From the NCBI RefSeq assembly GCF_030268885.1, contig NZ_BSSA01000009.1, forward strand, positions 124,001-188,000: a stretch of DNA of 64,000 nucleotides, given 5' to 3'. How positions within the stretch are numbered: position 1 is the first letter of the stretch; each line of letters begins with the position of its first letter. A model generated the notes under the pieces. The model was not told where the DNA came from. It searched no databases and saw only the letters and a list, made by a program, of their open reading frames with translations. This document shows, piece by piece, positions 37,244-45,006 of the stretch. The position numbers and the translations under genes were made by a program. The stretch comes from Kitasatospora phosalacinea (GTDB lineage Bacteria; Actinomycetota; Actinomycetes; Streptomycetales; Streptomycetaceae).

Positions 37244-39013
37244 TCAGCGCGGCGTACCGAAGTCCTGCGTCCACCAGGGCCCACCACTGCCCAGGTGGAC
37301 ACCCACCCCCAGCTCGGTGAACTTGCAGTTGAGGATGTTCGCCCGGTGGCCGGAGCTGTTCATCCAACTGTCCATCACCGCGGCCGCGTCCTTCTGACCG
37401 CGCGCGATGTTCTCGCCCCACCCGCTCCACGCGTACCCGACGGCGTCGATCCGCTGCTGCGGACCGGCGCCGTCCGGGTTGGTGTGGTCGAAGAAGTTGC
37501 GCGCCGCCATGTCCTCGGAGTGCCGCAGCGCCGCCGTCGCCAACTTCGCGTTCGCCGCCACCGGCCCGCAACCCGCCTTCGCCCGTTCCGAGTTGACCAG
37601 CTCCAGCACCTGCTGCGCCAGGTCGGCGGAACGCTGCTGGGCCGAGGCCGAGGAGGGCGCGGCCGACGGCGGCGCGGCGGGCGGGGCGGGCGAGGACGGT
37701 GCCGGGGCGGGCGGGGCGCTCGCCGCCCGGGTGTCCGGCGCGGGGGAGGGGGAGGCGGGAGGCGCGGCGGAGGACGGCGAGAGGGACGGGGACGCGGACG
37801 GGGCGGCGGCGGACGCCGGGTCGACCAGCGTCGCCGCGGGCGCCGGACCCTGCTCGGCCGCACCCGCCGCGGGCGGCGCGTCCGACCCGCCGACCACTAC
37901 CAGCAGCCCGGCCACCACCGCCACCGCGGCCACCACCCCGCCGCCCACCAGCACCCGGCCCGGCCCGCGCCGCGGCGCCCGCCGGTGCCCGCGCCGCGCC
38001 GCCCCCGCCCGGTGCGAGCCGCCCCGCGCGTTCCCCCGCCGCTGCGCGGCCCGCCCCGGCGACGCGTGCCCGGCGCCGTGCGCACCGCCCGGGTCGGAGC
38101 CGAGGTCGGAGCCCGAGCCGTAGCCCGAGCCGAGGTCGGAGCCCGAGCCGAGGTCAGGGCCGTAGCCGTAGTCGTCACCGGAGCCGTAGCCGGAACCGGA
38201 GGAGGGGCCGAAGCCGGGTCCGGGCCCGGGCCCGTACGCGTACCCCGCCCCGAACCCGGCGCCGTCCGGCAGCGGCACCATCGCCAGCCCCGCCAGCAGC
38301 CCTTCCGCGGGCACCAGGCCGCGGCCCTGCTCCCCGCAGACGGCGCACTCCCGGGCGTGCCGCCCGATCCGCTTGCGCCACAGCGCCCCCGGCACGCCGT
38401 TCCACCCGGCCGTCAGCTCCGCCAGCCACGGGCAGCCCGGTACGGCGGCCAGCGCCCGGACGACCACCCGGGCCGCCTGCAGTTGGCCCTTCATCCGCTG
38501 CACCCGCACCGCCGCGTGCTGCGGCGTCACCTCCAGCGCCGCCGCCAGCTCCGCCCGGGACAGTTCGCCCGCCGCTTCCAGCCACCACAGCGCCAGCAGC
38601 TCGCGGTCCGTGCCGTCCAGCCAGCGGGTCGCCTCCGCGACCTCGCGGCGCTGCTCGGACAGGCCCAGCCGGACGATCGTCAGGCCGACGAAGTCCGCCG
38701 CCGGGTCGGCCACCGTCGTCGGGTCCGGCACCACGTCCGGTGCGCCCGCGTCCCGGAAGCGGCGCCGGACCTGGTTCAGCGCGATCGCCACCAGCCAGCT
38801 GCGGAAGCCCGCCGGGTCGCGCAGCGAGCCCAGGCCGTCCACGGCCCGCAGCATCGTCTCCTGCACCACGTCGTCGGTGTCCGGGTGCCCCGACAGCGCC
38901 CGGCCCACCACGTTGTAGACCAGCGGCAGGTGCCCGCCGAACAGCTCCGCCACCGCCTGTCGGTCACCGCGCTGTGCCCGCCCGACCAGCGCCGCCGCCC
39001 GCTCACTGTCCAC
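37244..39013 (-). CDS. ECF sigma factor fused to zinc-binding motif, membrane segment and extracellular CAP domain
   Basis: 589 residues from the GTG at 39013. Region 2 (about 8-88: LVGRAQRGDRQAVAELFGG, DDVVQETMLRAVDGLGSLRD, FRSWLVAIALNQVRRR) and region 4 (about 135-180: DRELLALWWLEAAGELSR, AELAAALEVTPQHAAVRVQR) are well formed. HARECAVC (219-226) fits HxxxCxxC, the signature of zinc anti-sigma domains. A Gly/Ser/Tyr/Asp repeat (GSGSDLGSGYGSGSDLGSD), a basic stretch and one membrane segment (354-374) follow, then a Ser/Pro/Ala linker and a CAP/SCP domain (463-589) with HSEDMAARNFFDHTNPDG, GWGENIARG and SGHRANILN. Sigma and anti-sigma-like parts face the cytoplasm and the CAP domain faces outward. 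It is apparently complete and monocistronic. Confidence 0.88.
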   Translation of the reverse strand: MDSERAAALVGRAQRGDRQAVAELFGGHLPLVYNVVGRALSGHPDTDDVVQETMLRAVDGLGSLRDPAGFRSWLVAIALNQVRRRFRDAGAPDVVPDPTTVADPAADFVGLTIVRLGLSEQRREVAEATRWLDGTDRELLALWWLEAAGELSRAELAAALEVTPQHAAVRVQRMKGQLQAARVVVRALAAVPGCPWLAELTAGWNGVPGALWRKRIGRHARECAVCGEQGRGLVPAEGLLAGLAMVPLPDGAGFGAGYAYGPGPGPGFGPSSGSGYGSGDDYGYGPDLGSGSDLGSGYGSGSDLGSDPGGAHGAGHASPGRAAQRRGNARGGSHRAGAARRGHRRAPRRGPGRVLVGGGVVAAVAVVAGLLVVVGGSDAPPAAGAAEQGPAPAATLVDPASAAAPSASPSLSPSSAAPPASPSPAPDTRAASAPPAPAPSSPAPPAAPPSAAPSSASAQQRSADLAQQVLELVNSERAKAGCGPVAANAKLATAALRHSEDMAARNFFDHTNPDGAGPQQRIDAVGYAWSGWGENIARGQKDAAAVMDSWMNSSGHRANILNCKFTELGVGVHLGSGGPWWTQDFGTPR

Positions 39014-39149
39014 AGCCCGGCCCGTCCTCGTGTTCTCGCGTCCTGCCCTCACACCCTCGGAGATCCACCGGGGAGCGGCGGATAACGCAAAAGCGGGAAG
39101 GACTCCTCGGCAGACGCGAAGCATAGTGAGCGGCCCGGAGCGCGGGGAG

Positions 39150-39183
39150 CCGCCCCGGGCGCGGTGCGCTGCGCCCGGGGCGG
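39150..39183 (-). terminator. Hairpin after the DCC-family gene
   Basis: A perfect 13-bp stem (39150-39162 with 39171-39183) and 8-nt loop start 2 bp past the stop codon of the DCC gene. Confidence 0.75.
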
Positions 39184-39185
39184 TC

Positions 39186-39695
39186 TCAGCCGGTGGAACC
39201 GGTGGCCGGGGTGGTGGGGGAGGCGGGGTGCGGGCGGACGGTGCTGCAGCTCCCGTCCGGGCAGTCCGCCGTCCCGTCGAGGGAGGCGAGCAGCTCGTCG
39301 GGCCGGGGCCGCCCCGCGCCGGTGGCGGCCCGGTACCTGGCGGCGGCGAACGCGGCGGCCCGGGCCAGCGGCAGGCCCGCCGGGGTGGCGAGGCGGTGCG
39401 CCAGCGGACGGTGTTCGGCCAGCGCCCACAGGCAGGTGACGAAGGCCTGCGGGCCGCGCCAGACCTCGCCGGTGTCGGCGACCACGGTGATCTCGCCGAG
39501 CGAGGCCTCGTGGTCGACGCCCGGGAAGCGGCGCCGGGCCTCGGGCGAGGCCACCGCGACGAACTCCAGCGGCACCAGCTGGGCCTGCCCGCGCAGCCAG
39601 CGGGTCAGTTGGCGGCACAGCCCGCAGTCGGGGTCGTGCAGCACGGCCAGCCCGGTGACCGGCGGCGGGGCGCCGTGGGGCGGAGGGGTCGTCAC
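39186..39695 (-). CDS. DCC-family thiol-disulfide oxidoreductase-like protein (DUF393)
   Basis: 169 residues. The family signature is in LAVLHDPDCGLCRQLTRWL (residues 15-33): D-x-D-C-x-x-C, a thioredoxin-like redox pair. LEFVAVASPEARRRFPG and WRGPQAFVTCLWAL follow, as in DUF393 proteins. A C-terminal Cys pair region (TADCPDGSCSTV) may be a second redox site. It probably exchanges disulfides in the cytoplasm or at the membrane face. Its GTG lies 11 bp after the membrane-protein gene's stop, forming an operon under the paired operators at 40135-40192. Confidence 0.82.
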   Translation of the reverse strand: MTTPPPHGAPPPVTGLAVLHDPDCGLCRQLTRWLRGQAQLVPLEFVAVASPEARRRFPGVDHEASLGEITVVADTGEVWRGPQAFVTCLWALAEHRPLAHRLATPAGLPLARAAAFAAARYRAATGAGRPRPDELLASLDGTADCPDGSCSTVRPHPASPTTPATGSTG

Positions 39696-39706
39696 CGCGG
39701 CCGCGC

Positions 39707-40120
39707 TCAGGCGTGCGACGGGGGCGTCGGCCAGGCCCGTCCCTGGGGGGCGACCGGCGGGCGCTGCCCGCGGTCCATCGTCCCGCGGCGGCGGATCCGG
39801 TTCAGCACGTAGACGTTGGCCAGGTGCATCACGCCGATCACCAGCAGCACCGAGCCGAGCTTGACCGAGAGCGCGTCGAAGACGCCCTGGACGCTGCCGA
39901 CCTCGGCGTCGGTCTTCATCCACAGCACCACGAAGCCGAGGTTCAGCAGGTAGAAGCCGACCACCAGCAGGTGGTTCACGGCGTCCGCCAGCTTGTCGTC
40001 GCCGGGGAAGACGGCGCTCAGGAACAGCCGCCCGTTGCGGCTGAGGGTCCGGCCCACCCAGACCGTCACCCCGAGGGCGAAGGGCAGGTAGGCGGCATAG
40101 CTGACCACCGTGTAGTCCAC
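39707..40120 (-). CDS. Small integral membrane protein
   Basis: 137 residues with about three membrane segments: YAAYLPFALGVTVWVG, LLVVGFYLLNLGFVVLWM and LGSVLLVIGVMHLANVYVL. A short basic/Pro-rich tail follows. I do not recognise a named family with confidence; similar small proteins occur beside DCC-family genes in streptomycetes. GTG start with AAGGAG upstream. It is first in an operon with the DCC protein, so the pair may form a membrane redox unit; that is inference. Confidence 0.75.
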   Translation of the reverse strand: MDYTVVSYAAYLPFALGVTVWVGRTLSRNGRLFLSAVFPGDDKLADAVNHLLVVGFYLLNLGFVVLWMKTDAEVGSVQGVFDALSVKLGSVLLVIGVMHLANVYVLNRIRRRGTMDRGQRPPVAPQGRAWPTPPSHA

Positions 40121-40134
40121 GGCACACTCCTTTT

Positions 40135-40192
40135 TCGAACGTGTTCAAAACCCGTTGGTCAGGACAGTAGACCTATATTTGAACGCGTTCAA
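40135..40192 (-). promoter_or_regulatory. Promoter with two TTGAAC-type operators
   Basis: On the minus strand TTGAAC (40192-40187), a 17-nt spacer and TACTGT (40169-40164) form a good promoter. The perfect palindrome TTGAACGCGTTCAA (40179-40192) overlaps the -35 box. A near copy, TCGAACGTGTTCAA (40135-40148), sits just before the ribosome site. This is a classic two-site TetR-type repression layout. No TetR gene is adjacent. Confidence 0.72.
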
Positions 40193-40233
40193 GTCTCCTG
40201 GTGGGGGTGCCCGCCGGGCCCGGGAACGACGGA

Positions 40234-40262
40234 GCCCGCGCACCCTCACGGGATGCGCGGGC
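40234..40262 (-). terminator. Hairpin after the ArsB-like permease gene
   Basis: A 9-bp perfect stem (40234-40242 with 40254-40262) with an 11-nt loop lies 40 bp past the permease stop, on the minus strand. Confidence 0.55.
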
Positions 40263-40301
40263 CCAGGGCTCGCGGGGAGCGGCGACGACGGCCGCGGACG
40301 G

Positions 40302-41555
40302 TCAGAACAACTGCAGCGAGGCCCACAGCGCCAGCACCGACGCGGCCAGCGTCGCCGGGACGGTCAGCACCCCCAGCGCCGTGAAGGTCCGCACCCCGCC
40401 GTCGTCCACCGACCGCTCCTGGACGATCCGGCGCCACAGCAGCGTCGCCAGCGACCCCGCGTACGTCAGGTTCGGGCCGATGTTCACGCCCAGCAGCACC
40501 GCCAGCACCGGGCCGGGCCCGGCCGGGGCCGCCAGCGGCACCAGCAGCAGCGTCGCCGGGAGGTTGTTCACCAGGTTGGCCAGCACCGCCGCCAGCCCCG
40601 CCAGCGCGAACAGCACCCCCAGCCCGTCACCGGACGGCACCACCGCCGCCAGCTGCCCGGCCAGGCCGTTGTCCACCACCGCCTTCACCACCACGCCCAG
40701 CGCCAGCACGAACGCCAGGAACGGCACCGCCGCCGAGGACAGGATCCGCCGCGGCGTGCTGCGCCCGCCCGCCAGCGCCCGCACCGCCAGCACCAGCGCA
40801 CCCGCCGCCGCGGCCCACGCCGGGGAGACGCCCACCGCCGAGGCCACCGCGAAACCCGCCAGCGTCCCGGCCACCGTGAACAGCGCGAACCGCGGCAGCC
40901 GCACCCCGCCCGACGGCACCGGCCGCTCGGCCGGGACCGCCAGCTCCCCCGCGAAGAAGCGCCGCAGCAGCAGGTACTCCACGCCCACCGCGGCCAGCCA
41001 GGGCAGCGCCATCAGCGCCGTGAAGCGGCCGAACCCCAGCCCGCTGGCCGCGAACGCCAGCAGGTTCGTCAGGTTGGAGACCGGCAGCAGCAGCGAGGCG
41101 GTGTTCGCCAGGTGCCCGCACGCGTACACGTGCGGCCGCGGCCGCACCCCCAGCGTCCCGGCCGTGGCCAGCACCACCGGCGTCAGCAGCACCACCGTCG
41201 CGTCCAGGCTCAGCACCGCCGTCACCAGCGCCGCCACCCCGAACACCTGCCCCAGCAGCCGCACCGGCCGCCCGCCCGACGCCCCCGCCATCCAGCGGCC
41301 GCACGCCTCGAACAGGCCCTCGTCGTCGCACAGCTGCGCCAGCACCAGCACCGCCGCCAGGAACCCCACCACCGGCGCCAGCCGCCCCACCTCGGCCCAG
41401 GCCGCGGACGGCGACACCGCCCCCACCGCCACCAGCAGCCCCGCCGCGGGCACCGCCACCACCGCCTCCGGCCACCCGAACGGCCGCCGCACCGCGCTCC
41501 ACAGCACCGCCGCCAGCAGCAGCAGCGACAGCACCTCCGCGGACACCCCACTCAC
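40302..41555 (-). CDS. ArsB/NhaD-like ion permease (SLC13-type)
   Basis: 417-residue membrane protein with about 11 segments. Helix-loop motifs include LDATVVLLTPVVLATAGTLG, NTASLLLPVSNLTNLLAFA and NLVNNLPATLLLVPLAA plus GVNIGPNLTYAGSLATLLWR, the paired Asn-Pro/Thr-rich hairpins of the ArsB/NhaD ion-transporter superfamily. Likely substrates are arsenite, sodium or small anions; no arsR, arsC or sulfate genes are adjacent, so arsenite export is not supported by context. GGAGGAGC precedes the GTG (41555). It diverges from the SIGSVGS-repeat gene. Confidence 0.85.
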   Translation of the reverse strand: MSGVSAEVLSLLLLAAVLWSAVRRPFGWPEAVVAVPAAGLLVAVGAVSPSAAWAEVGRLAPVVGFLAAVLVLAQLCDDEGLFEACGRWMAGASGGRPVRLLGQVFGVAALVTAVLSLDATVVLLTPVVLATAGTLGVRPRPHVYACGHLANTASLLLPVSNLTNLLAFAASGLGFGRFTALMALPWLAAVGVEYLLLRRFFAGELAVPAERPVPSGGVRLPRFALFTVAGTLAGFAVASAVGVSPAWAAAAGALVLAVRALAGGRSTPRRILSSAAVPFLAFVLALGVVVKAVVDNGLAGQLAAVVPSGDGLGVLFALAGLAAVLANLVNNLPATLLLVPLAAPAGPGPVLAVLLGVNIGPNLTYAGSLATLLWRRIVQERSVDDGGVRTFTALGVLTVPATLAASVLALWASLQLF

Positions 41556-41740
41556 CCGAACCGCTCCTCCCGCCGAACCACCGACCACCGGACGACCGCC
41601 GTCCGCGCGAACCTCCCATCCAAGCAGGCCCGCCCGCACCGGCTACCCGCCGGGCCCGCGACCACTGCCTTTGCGCGGACCGCGGCCCACCGCGAGGCTG
41701 GGACGGCACGCACCGCACCGGCCCGGGCCCGTCCGGCCGG

Positions 41741-41782
41741 GGACGGGAACACCCGGACGGGAGCACCTGGACGGGAACACCT
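41741..41782 (+). repeat. 14-bp tandem repeat in a 5' leader
   Basis: GGACGGGAACACCY-like units start at 41741, 41755 and 41769, an exact 14-bp period, and run into the ribosome site of the gene at 41792. One base in the middle copy differs. Confidence 0.75.
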
Positions 41783-41791
41783 GGAGGGGAC

Positions 41792-42088
41792 ATGACCACG
41801 CGATCCAGCCGAGGCGCCCGACTGCGCGGGGCGGCGGCGAACGGGTTCTCGATCGGCTCGACCGGCTCGTTCCTGTCCATCGGCTCGGTCGGCTCGTTCC
41901 TGTCGATCGGCTCGGTCGGCTCGGCGTTCTCGATCGGGTCGGTCGGCTCGGCGCTGTCCGTCCTGTCGGTCGCCTCCTGGCGCAGCGCCGCCGCCGTGCT
42001 CTCCGCCGACTCCGCCCTCGCCCTGCTCTCCTACCGCTCCGTCCGGGCCGTCCGCGCGGCCCACCGGCGGCGCGGCGGGGGCGGCTGA
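41792..42088 (+). CDS. SIGSVGS-repeat small protein
   Basis: 98 residues. Residues 19-55 are a repeat of about 10 residues (variants of GSVGSFLSIG, GSVGSAFSIG, GSALSVLSVA), flanked by a basic N-terminus and a basic end (RAVRAAHRRRGGGG). The periodic Ser/Gly/Ile/Val/Phe pattern would make an amphiphilic strand or a membrane-associated segment. I recall similar repeats in other actinobacteria, without known function. GGAGGGGAC sets the ATG. The divergent neighbour is an ion permease; no operon partner is evident. Confidence 0.75.
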   Translation: MTTRSSRGARLRGAAANGFSIGSTGSFLSIGSVGSFLSIGSVGSAFSIGSVGSALSVLSVASWRSAAAVLSADSALALLSYRSVRAVRAAHRRRGGGG

Positions 42089-42130
42089 GGCGCTCCCGCC
42101 CCTGTCGGTGGCGGATGGGAAGGTGTGCGG

Positions 42131-42814
42131 ATGAACGACCCGCTCACCCCGCCCTCCCCGTCGGACCCGCTCCCCGCCGTCGCCGCGTACTGGGACGCCG
42201 CCGCCCCCGCGTTCGACCGCGAACCCGACCACGGCCTGCTCGACGCCGCCACCCGGCGGGCCTGGCAGCGGCGCCTGGCCGACTGGCTGCCCGGCGAGGG
42301 GCTCGACGTCCTCGACGTCGGCTGCGGCACCGGCTCGCTCGCCCTGCTCCTCGCCGAGGCCGGGCACCGGGTGACCGGCGTCGACCTCGCCCCCGCGATG
42401 GTCGACCGGGCCCGGCAGAAGTTCGCCGCCGCCGGGCTGGCGGGCCGCTTCCTGGTCGGCGACGCGAGCAACCCCCCGACCGGCGCCGACCGCTACGACG
42501 CGGTCCTCTCCCGCCACCTGGTCTGGACGCTCCCCGACCCGCCCGCCGCCCTCCGCGCCTGGTCCGACCTGCTGCGCCCCGGCGGCCGCCTGCTGCTCGT
42601 CGAAGGCCGCTGGGGCGAGGCCGACGCCCCCGTCGAGCCCTACGCCCCCGGCACCGAAGCCCTCCCCTGGGCCGGCGGCGTCCCCGCCTCCGCCCTCACC
42701 GCGGCCCTCCGCCCCCTGGTCCACGACCTGCACGTCCACCCCCTCGAGTCCGACACCGCCCTCTGGGGCGGCCCGGTCCACGACGAGCGGTACGCGGTCC
42801 TGGCCTGCCGCTAG
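42131..42814 (+). CDS. Class I SAM-dependent methyltransferase
   Basis: 227 residues. Motif I is DVLDVGCGTGSLALLLAEAG (about 61-80), followed by VTGVDLAPAMVDRARQKF, LVGDASNPPTGADRYDAVLS and LRPGGRLLLVEGRWG. This is the UbiE/Methyltransf_11-type fold, which methylates small molecules. The N-terminal AAYWDAAAPAFDREPDHGLLD binds substrate. GGGAAGG is 7 nt before the ATG at 42131; a GTG at 42125 is also possible. Substrate unknown; no pathway genes nearby. Confidence 0.9.
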   Translation: MNDPLTPPSPSDPLPAVAAYWDAAAPAFDREPDHGLLDAATRRAWQRRLADWLPGEGLDVLDVGCGTGSLALLLAEAGHRVTGVDLAPAMVDRARQKFAAAGLAGRFLVGDASNPPTGADRYDAVLSRHLVWTLPDPPAALRAWSDLLRPGGRLLLVEGRWGEADAPVEPYAPGTEALPWAGGVPASALTAALRPLVHDLHVHPLESDTALWGGPVHDERYAVLACR

Positions 42815-42940
42815 CGCCCGGGCGGTGGTCACGTCCGGCGGGTGCGCGGGGCGGCGGGCCGCTGCTCGGTGACGGGCCCGGCCCAGGTGGTTCCGGGGGA
42901 GCCGTCGACGGTGGCCGCCCGGAGGGCGGGGTGCTCCGTC

Positions 42941-43261
42941 CTAGCGCACTCCCGCGCCCGCGGTGCCCGCCGCGCCCGCCGTGCCACGGGCCTCCGGCGG
43001 GGTGCGCGGGGCCGGGTCCGCGCCGAGCCAGACGCCGGCGGCGGTGTCGAGGGGGAGGCCCAGGGCGGCGCAGAGGCCGACGACGGTGCCGAAGCCGGGG
43101 CTGGGGAGGCGGCCCATCTCGATCTTGCGGAGGGTCTCGGGGGAGATCCCGGCGCTGTGGGCGACGGTGGCGGGGTCGCGGCCGGCCCGGGTCTCGCGGA
43201 ACAGCGCGCCCAGGCGGCGGCCGGCCTCGATCTGCTCGGGGGTCAGGGGGACTCGCACCAT
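42941..43261 (-). CDS. XRE-family helix-turn-helix regulator
   Basis: 106 residues. The XRE HTH spans about 12-70: AGRRLGALFRETRAGRDPATV, AHSAGISPETLRKIEMGRLP and FGTVVGLCAALGLPLDTAAG. The C-terminus is a short Ala/Gly-rich tail with no effector domain, so it may sense through a partner or simply repress. It is 46 bp downstream of the DUF1348 gene in the same direction and may be co-transcribed. Target unknown. Confidence 0.88.
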   Translation of the reverse strand: MVRVPLTPEQIEAGRRLGALFRETRAGRDPATVAHSAGISPETLRKIEMGRLPSPGFGTVVGLCAALGLPLDTAAGVWLGADPAPRTPPEARGTAGAAGTAGAGVR

Positions 43262-43307
43262 GCGGACACGCTACTGAACCGTCCCGGCGCTCGCCCAAGC
43301 CCCCAGC

Positions 43308-43775
43308 TCAGTGCAGCGGCAGTTCCTCCGTCCCGCCGGGCTCCCCGGCGGGACGGGGGCCGTGGATGCGGCGCTGCGCGGCGTCGATCCGGACGTCGTC
43401 GATGCTGGCCTCGCGCCGCCGCATCAGGCCGTGCGCGTCGAACTCCCACAGCTCGTTGCCGTAACTGCGCCACCACTGGCCGTCCGCGTCGTGCCACTCG
43501 TACTGGAAGCGGACGGCGATCCGGTCGTCCCCGAAGGCCCAGAGCTCCTTGCGCAGGGCGTACTCGTGCTCGCGCTGCCACTTGGCGGTGAGGAAGGCGG
43601 TGACCTCGGCGCGGCCGGTGAGGAAGGTGTCGCGGTTGCGCCAGCGGGTGTCGGGCGTGTAGGCGAGGGCGACGCGTTCGGGGTCGCGGGTGTTCCAGGC
43701 GTCCTCGGCGGCCCGGACCTTGGCCAGGGCGGTGGCGCGGGTGAACGGGGGGCGGGGCGGGCGGTCCTCGGACAT
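43308..43775 (-). CDS. DUF1348 / SnoaL-like NTF2-fold protein
   Basis: 155 residues. The family pattern is very clear: [78 protein letters not shown] and [21 protein letters not shown]2-fold proteins bind small hydrophobic ligands; the biochemical role of DUF1348 is not established to my knowledge. The divergent TetR gene across two palindromes is its likely regulator, which suggests induction by a toxic or signalling compound. Confidence 0.9.
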   Translation of the reverse strand: MSEDRPPRPPFTRATALAKVRAAEDAWNTRDPERVALAYTPDTRWRNRDTFLTGRAEVTAFLTAKWQREHEYALRKELWAFGDDRIAVRFQYEWHDADGQWWRSYGNELWEFDAHGLMRRREASIDDVRIDAAQRRIHGPRPAGEPGGTEELPLH

Positions 43776-43798
43776 GGCGGCCTCCAGGGTGTGGCAGG

Positions 43799-43856
43799 TG
43801 GAGAACGGTCGTTCTCCATCGTGGCGGGGCCTACGCTAGGGAACGACCGTTCTCCA
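43799..43856. promoter_or_regulatory. Paired TetR operators between DUF1348 and tetR
   Basis: TGGAGAACG-GT-CGTTCTCCA (43799-43818) is a perfect 9-bp-arm palindrome. A second copy, TAGGGAACG-AC-CGTTCTCCA (43837-43856), has two mismatches in its left arm. Centres are 38 bp apart. TACGCT/TAGCGT -10-like boxes in both directions lie between them, so one repressor could shut off both genes. Confidence 0.78.
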
Positions 43857-43901
43857 CGTCAAGGGCCGCCCCGCGGGCCCGAACCGGAACCGGAGCCGCC
43901 G

Positions 43902-44495
43902 ATGCCCGCCCCGCTCACCGAGCAGCAGACCCGCCGGGACGGCGAGGCGCTGCTCGACGCCGCCGAAGCGCTGTTCTACGAGAAGGGCGTCCGCGCCGTC
44001 GGCATGGACGAGGTCCGGGCCGCCTCCGGCCTCCCGCTCAAGCGGATCTACCGCCTGCACCCGACCAAGGACGACCTGGTGGTGGCCGTGCTGCGCCGCC
44101 GCGACCGGCGCTGGCGGGCCGAGCTGTCCGCCGCCGTCGAGGAGGCGGGCGCGAAGCAGGGGGTGGACGGGGGCGGGGCGCGGGCCCGGCTGCTGGCCGC
44201 GTTCGACTGGCTGGGCCGCTGGTTCGCCGAACCCGGCTACCGCGGCTGCGCCTGGATCAACGCCTTCGGCGAACTCGGCCCCGCCTCCCCGGCGGTCCTC
44301 GCCGAGGTGCGCGCCCACAAGGAGGCCTTCCACGCCCAGCTCGCCGACTGGGCGCACGCCGCCGGTCTGCCCGACCCCTCCGCCGTCCAGCTCCTCGCCG
44401 AGGGGGCCATCGTCACCGCCGCGATCACCGCCGATCCGGCCCCGGCCCGTCGCGCCCGCGCCGCCGTGGAGGTGCTGCTCGACGCCGCCCGCTGA
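43902..44495 (+). CDS. TetR/AcrR-family regulator
   Basis: 197 residues. The HTH is in residues 15-60: LLDAAEALFYEKGVRAVGMD and EVRAASGLPLKRIYRLHPTK. The effector domain has AAFDWLGRWFAEPGYRGCAW, INAFGEL and AQLADWAHAAGLPDPSAVQL, a pattern of the TetR_C-type ligand pocket. GGAG lies 8 nt before the ATG. The paired palindromes in the shared promoter strongly suggest autorepression together with control of the divergent DUF1348 gene. Confidence 0.92.
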   Translation: MPAPLTEQQTRRDGEALLDAAEALFYEKGVRAVGMDEVRAASGLPLKRIYRLHPTKDDLVVAVLRRRDRRWRAELSAAVEEAGAKQGVDGGGARARLLAAFDWLGRWFAEPGYRGCAWINAFGELGPASPAVLAEVRAHKEAFHAQLADWAHAAGLPDPSAVQLLAEGAIVTAAITADPAPARRARAAVEVLLDAAR

Positions 44496-44557
44496 GCGGC
44501 CGCCCGTCCCGCCCCCGGGGTGCGCGCTCCGCGGCCCGGCGCACCCGCTACTGTCGC

Positions 44558-44597
<40 letters not shown>

Positions 44598-44658
44598 GGG
44601 GCTGTCTGGGCGGCCCGAGCGGCCCGGTCCCGGGCGTCAGGAGAGGGGTGCCGCTTCG

Positions 44659-44862
44659 ATGGGGGTGTGCCAGCAGGTCGGCGGGGACTGGTACGACGAC
44701 CGCGGCTACGCGGCCGAGGTCGAGCGCGGCGAGCGCGTGGCGCGGTGGGGGCTGGCGGTGAGCGCCGGGGTCGCCGCGCTGGTCGTCGGTGCGCTGCTGC
44801 TGGCGTTCCTGCTGGTCCTCGCGGTGGTGGCCGGTTCGGTCCTGCTCCTCGCGGACCGGTAG
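44659..44862 (+). CDS. Small single-span membrane protein, 67 residues
   Basis: The N-terminus is hydrophilic (GVCQQVGGDWYDDRGYAAEV) with a DWYDD acidic-aromatic patch, followed by a strongly hydrophobic helix pair (GLAVSAGVAALVVGALLLA and FLLVLAVVAGSVLLLA). It is not recognised. GGAGAGG lies about 12 nt upstream of the ATG, longer than ideal. The microsatellite lies in its leader. Function unknown; the size and layout resemble regulatory small membrane proteins, which is inference. Confidence 0.5.
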   Translation: MGVCQQVGGDWYDDRGYAAEVERGERVARWGLAVSAGVAALVVGALLLAFLLVLAVVAGSVLLLADR

Positions 44863-44895
44863 CCGCCTCCGGCCGAGGTGCGGACCCGGGGCGGG

Positions 44896-44956
44896 CGGTA
44901 TTTGAATACCGGGACTGCTAGCGTGTCGCTGTCCGCTGCCGGTATTCAAATACCGG
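44896..44956. promoter_or_regulatory. Paired palindromes upstream of map
   Basis: CGGTATT-TG-AATACCG (44896-44911) and CCGGTATT-CA-AATACCGG (44939-44956) are both perfect apart from the 2-bp centres. Their centres are 44 bp apart, with a TAGCGT -10-like box (44919-44924) between. This is a likely two-site operator for the aminopeptidase gene. Confidence 0.72.
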
Positions 44957-45006
44957 TGGTTCTTTCGACCGGGCGGCCGGGCGGCCGTCGTGCAGGGAGC
45001 TGTGCC

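Noticed and set aside
40302-41555. Arsenic resistance operon
   Set aside because: The permease is ArsB-like in fold, but no arsR, arsC or arsenite methyltransferase is adjacent, and the superfamily carries many other ions.
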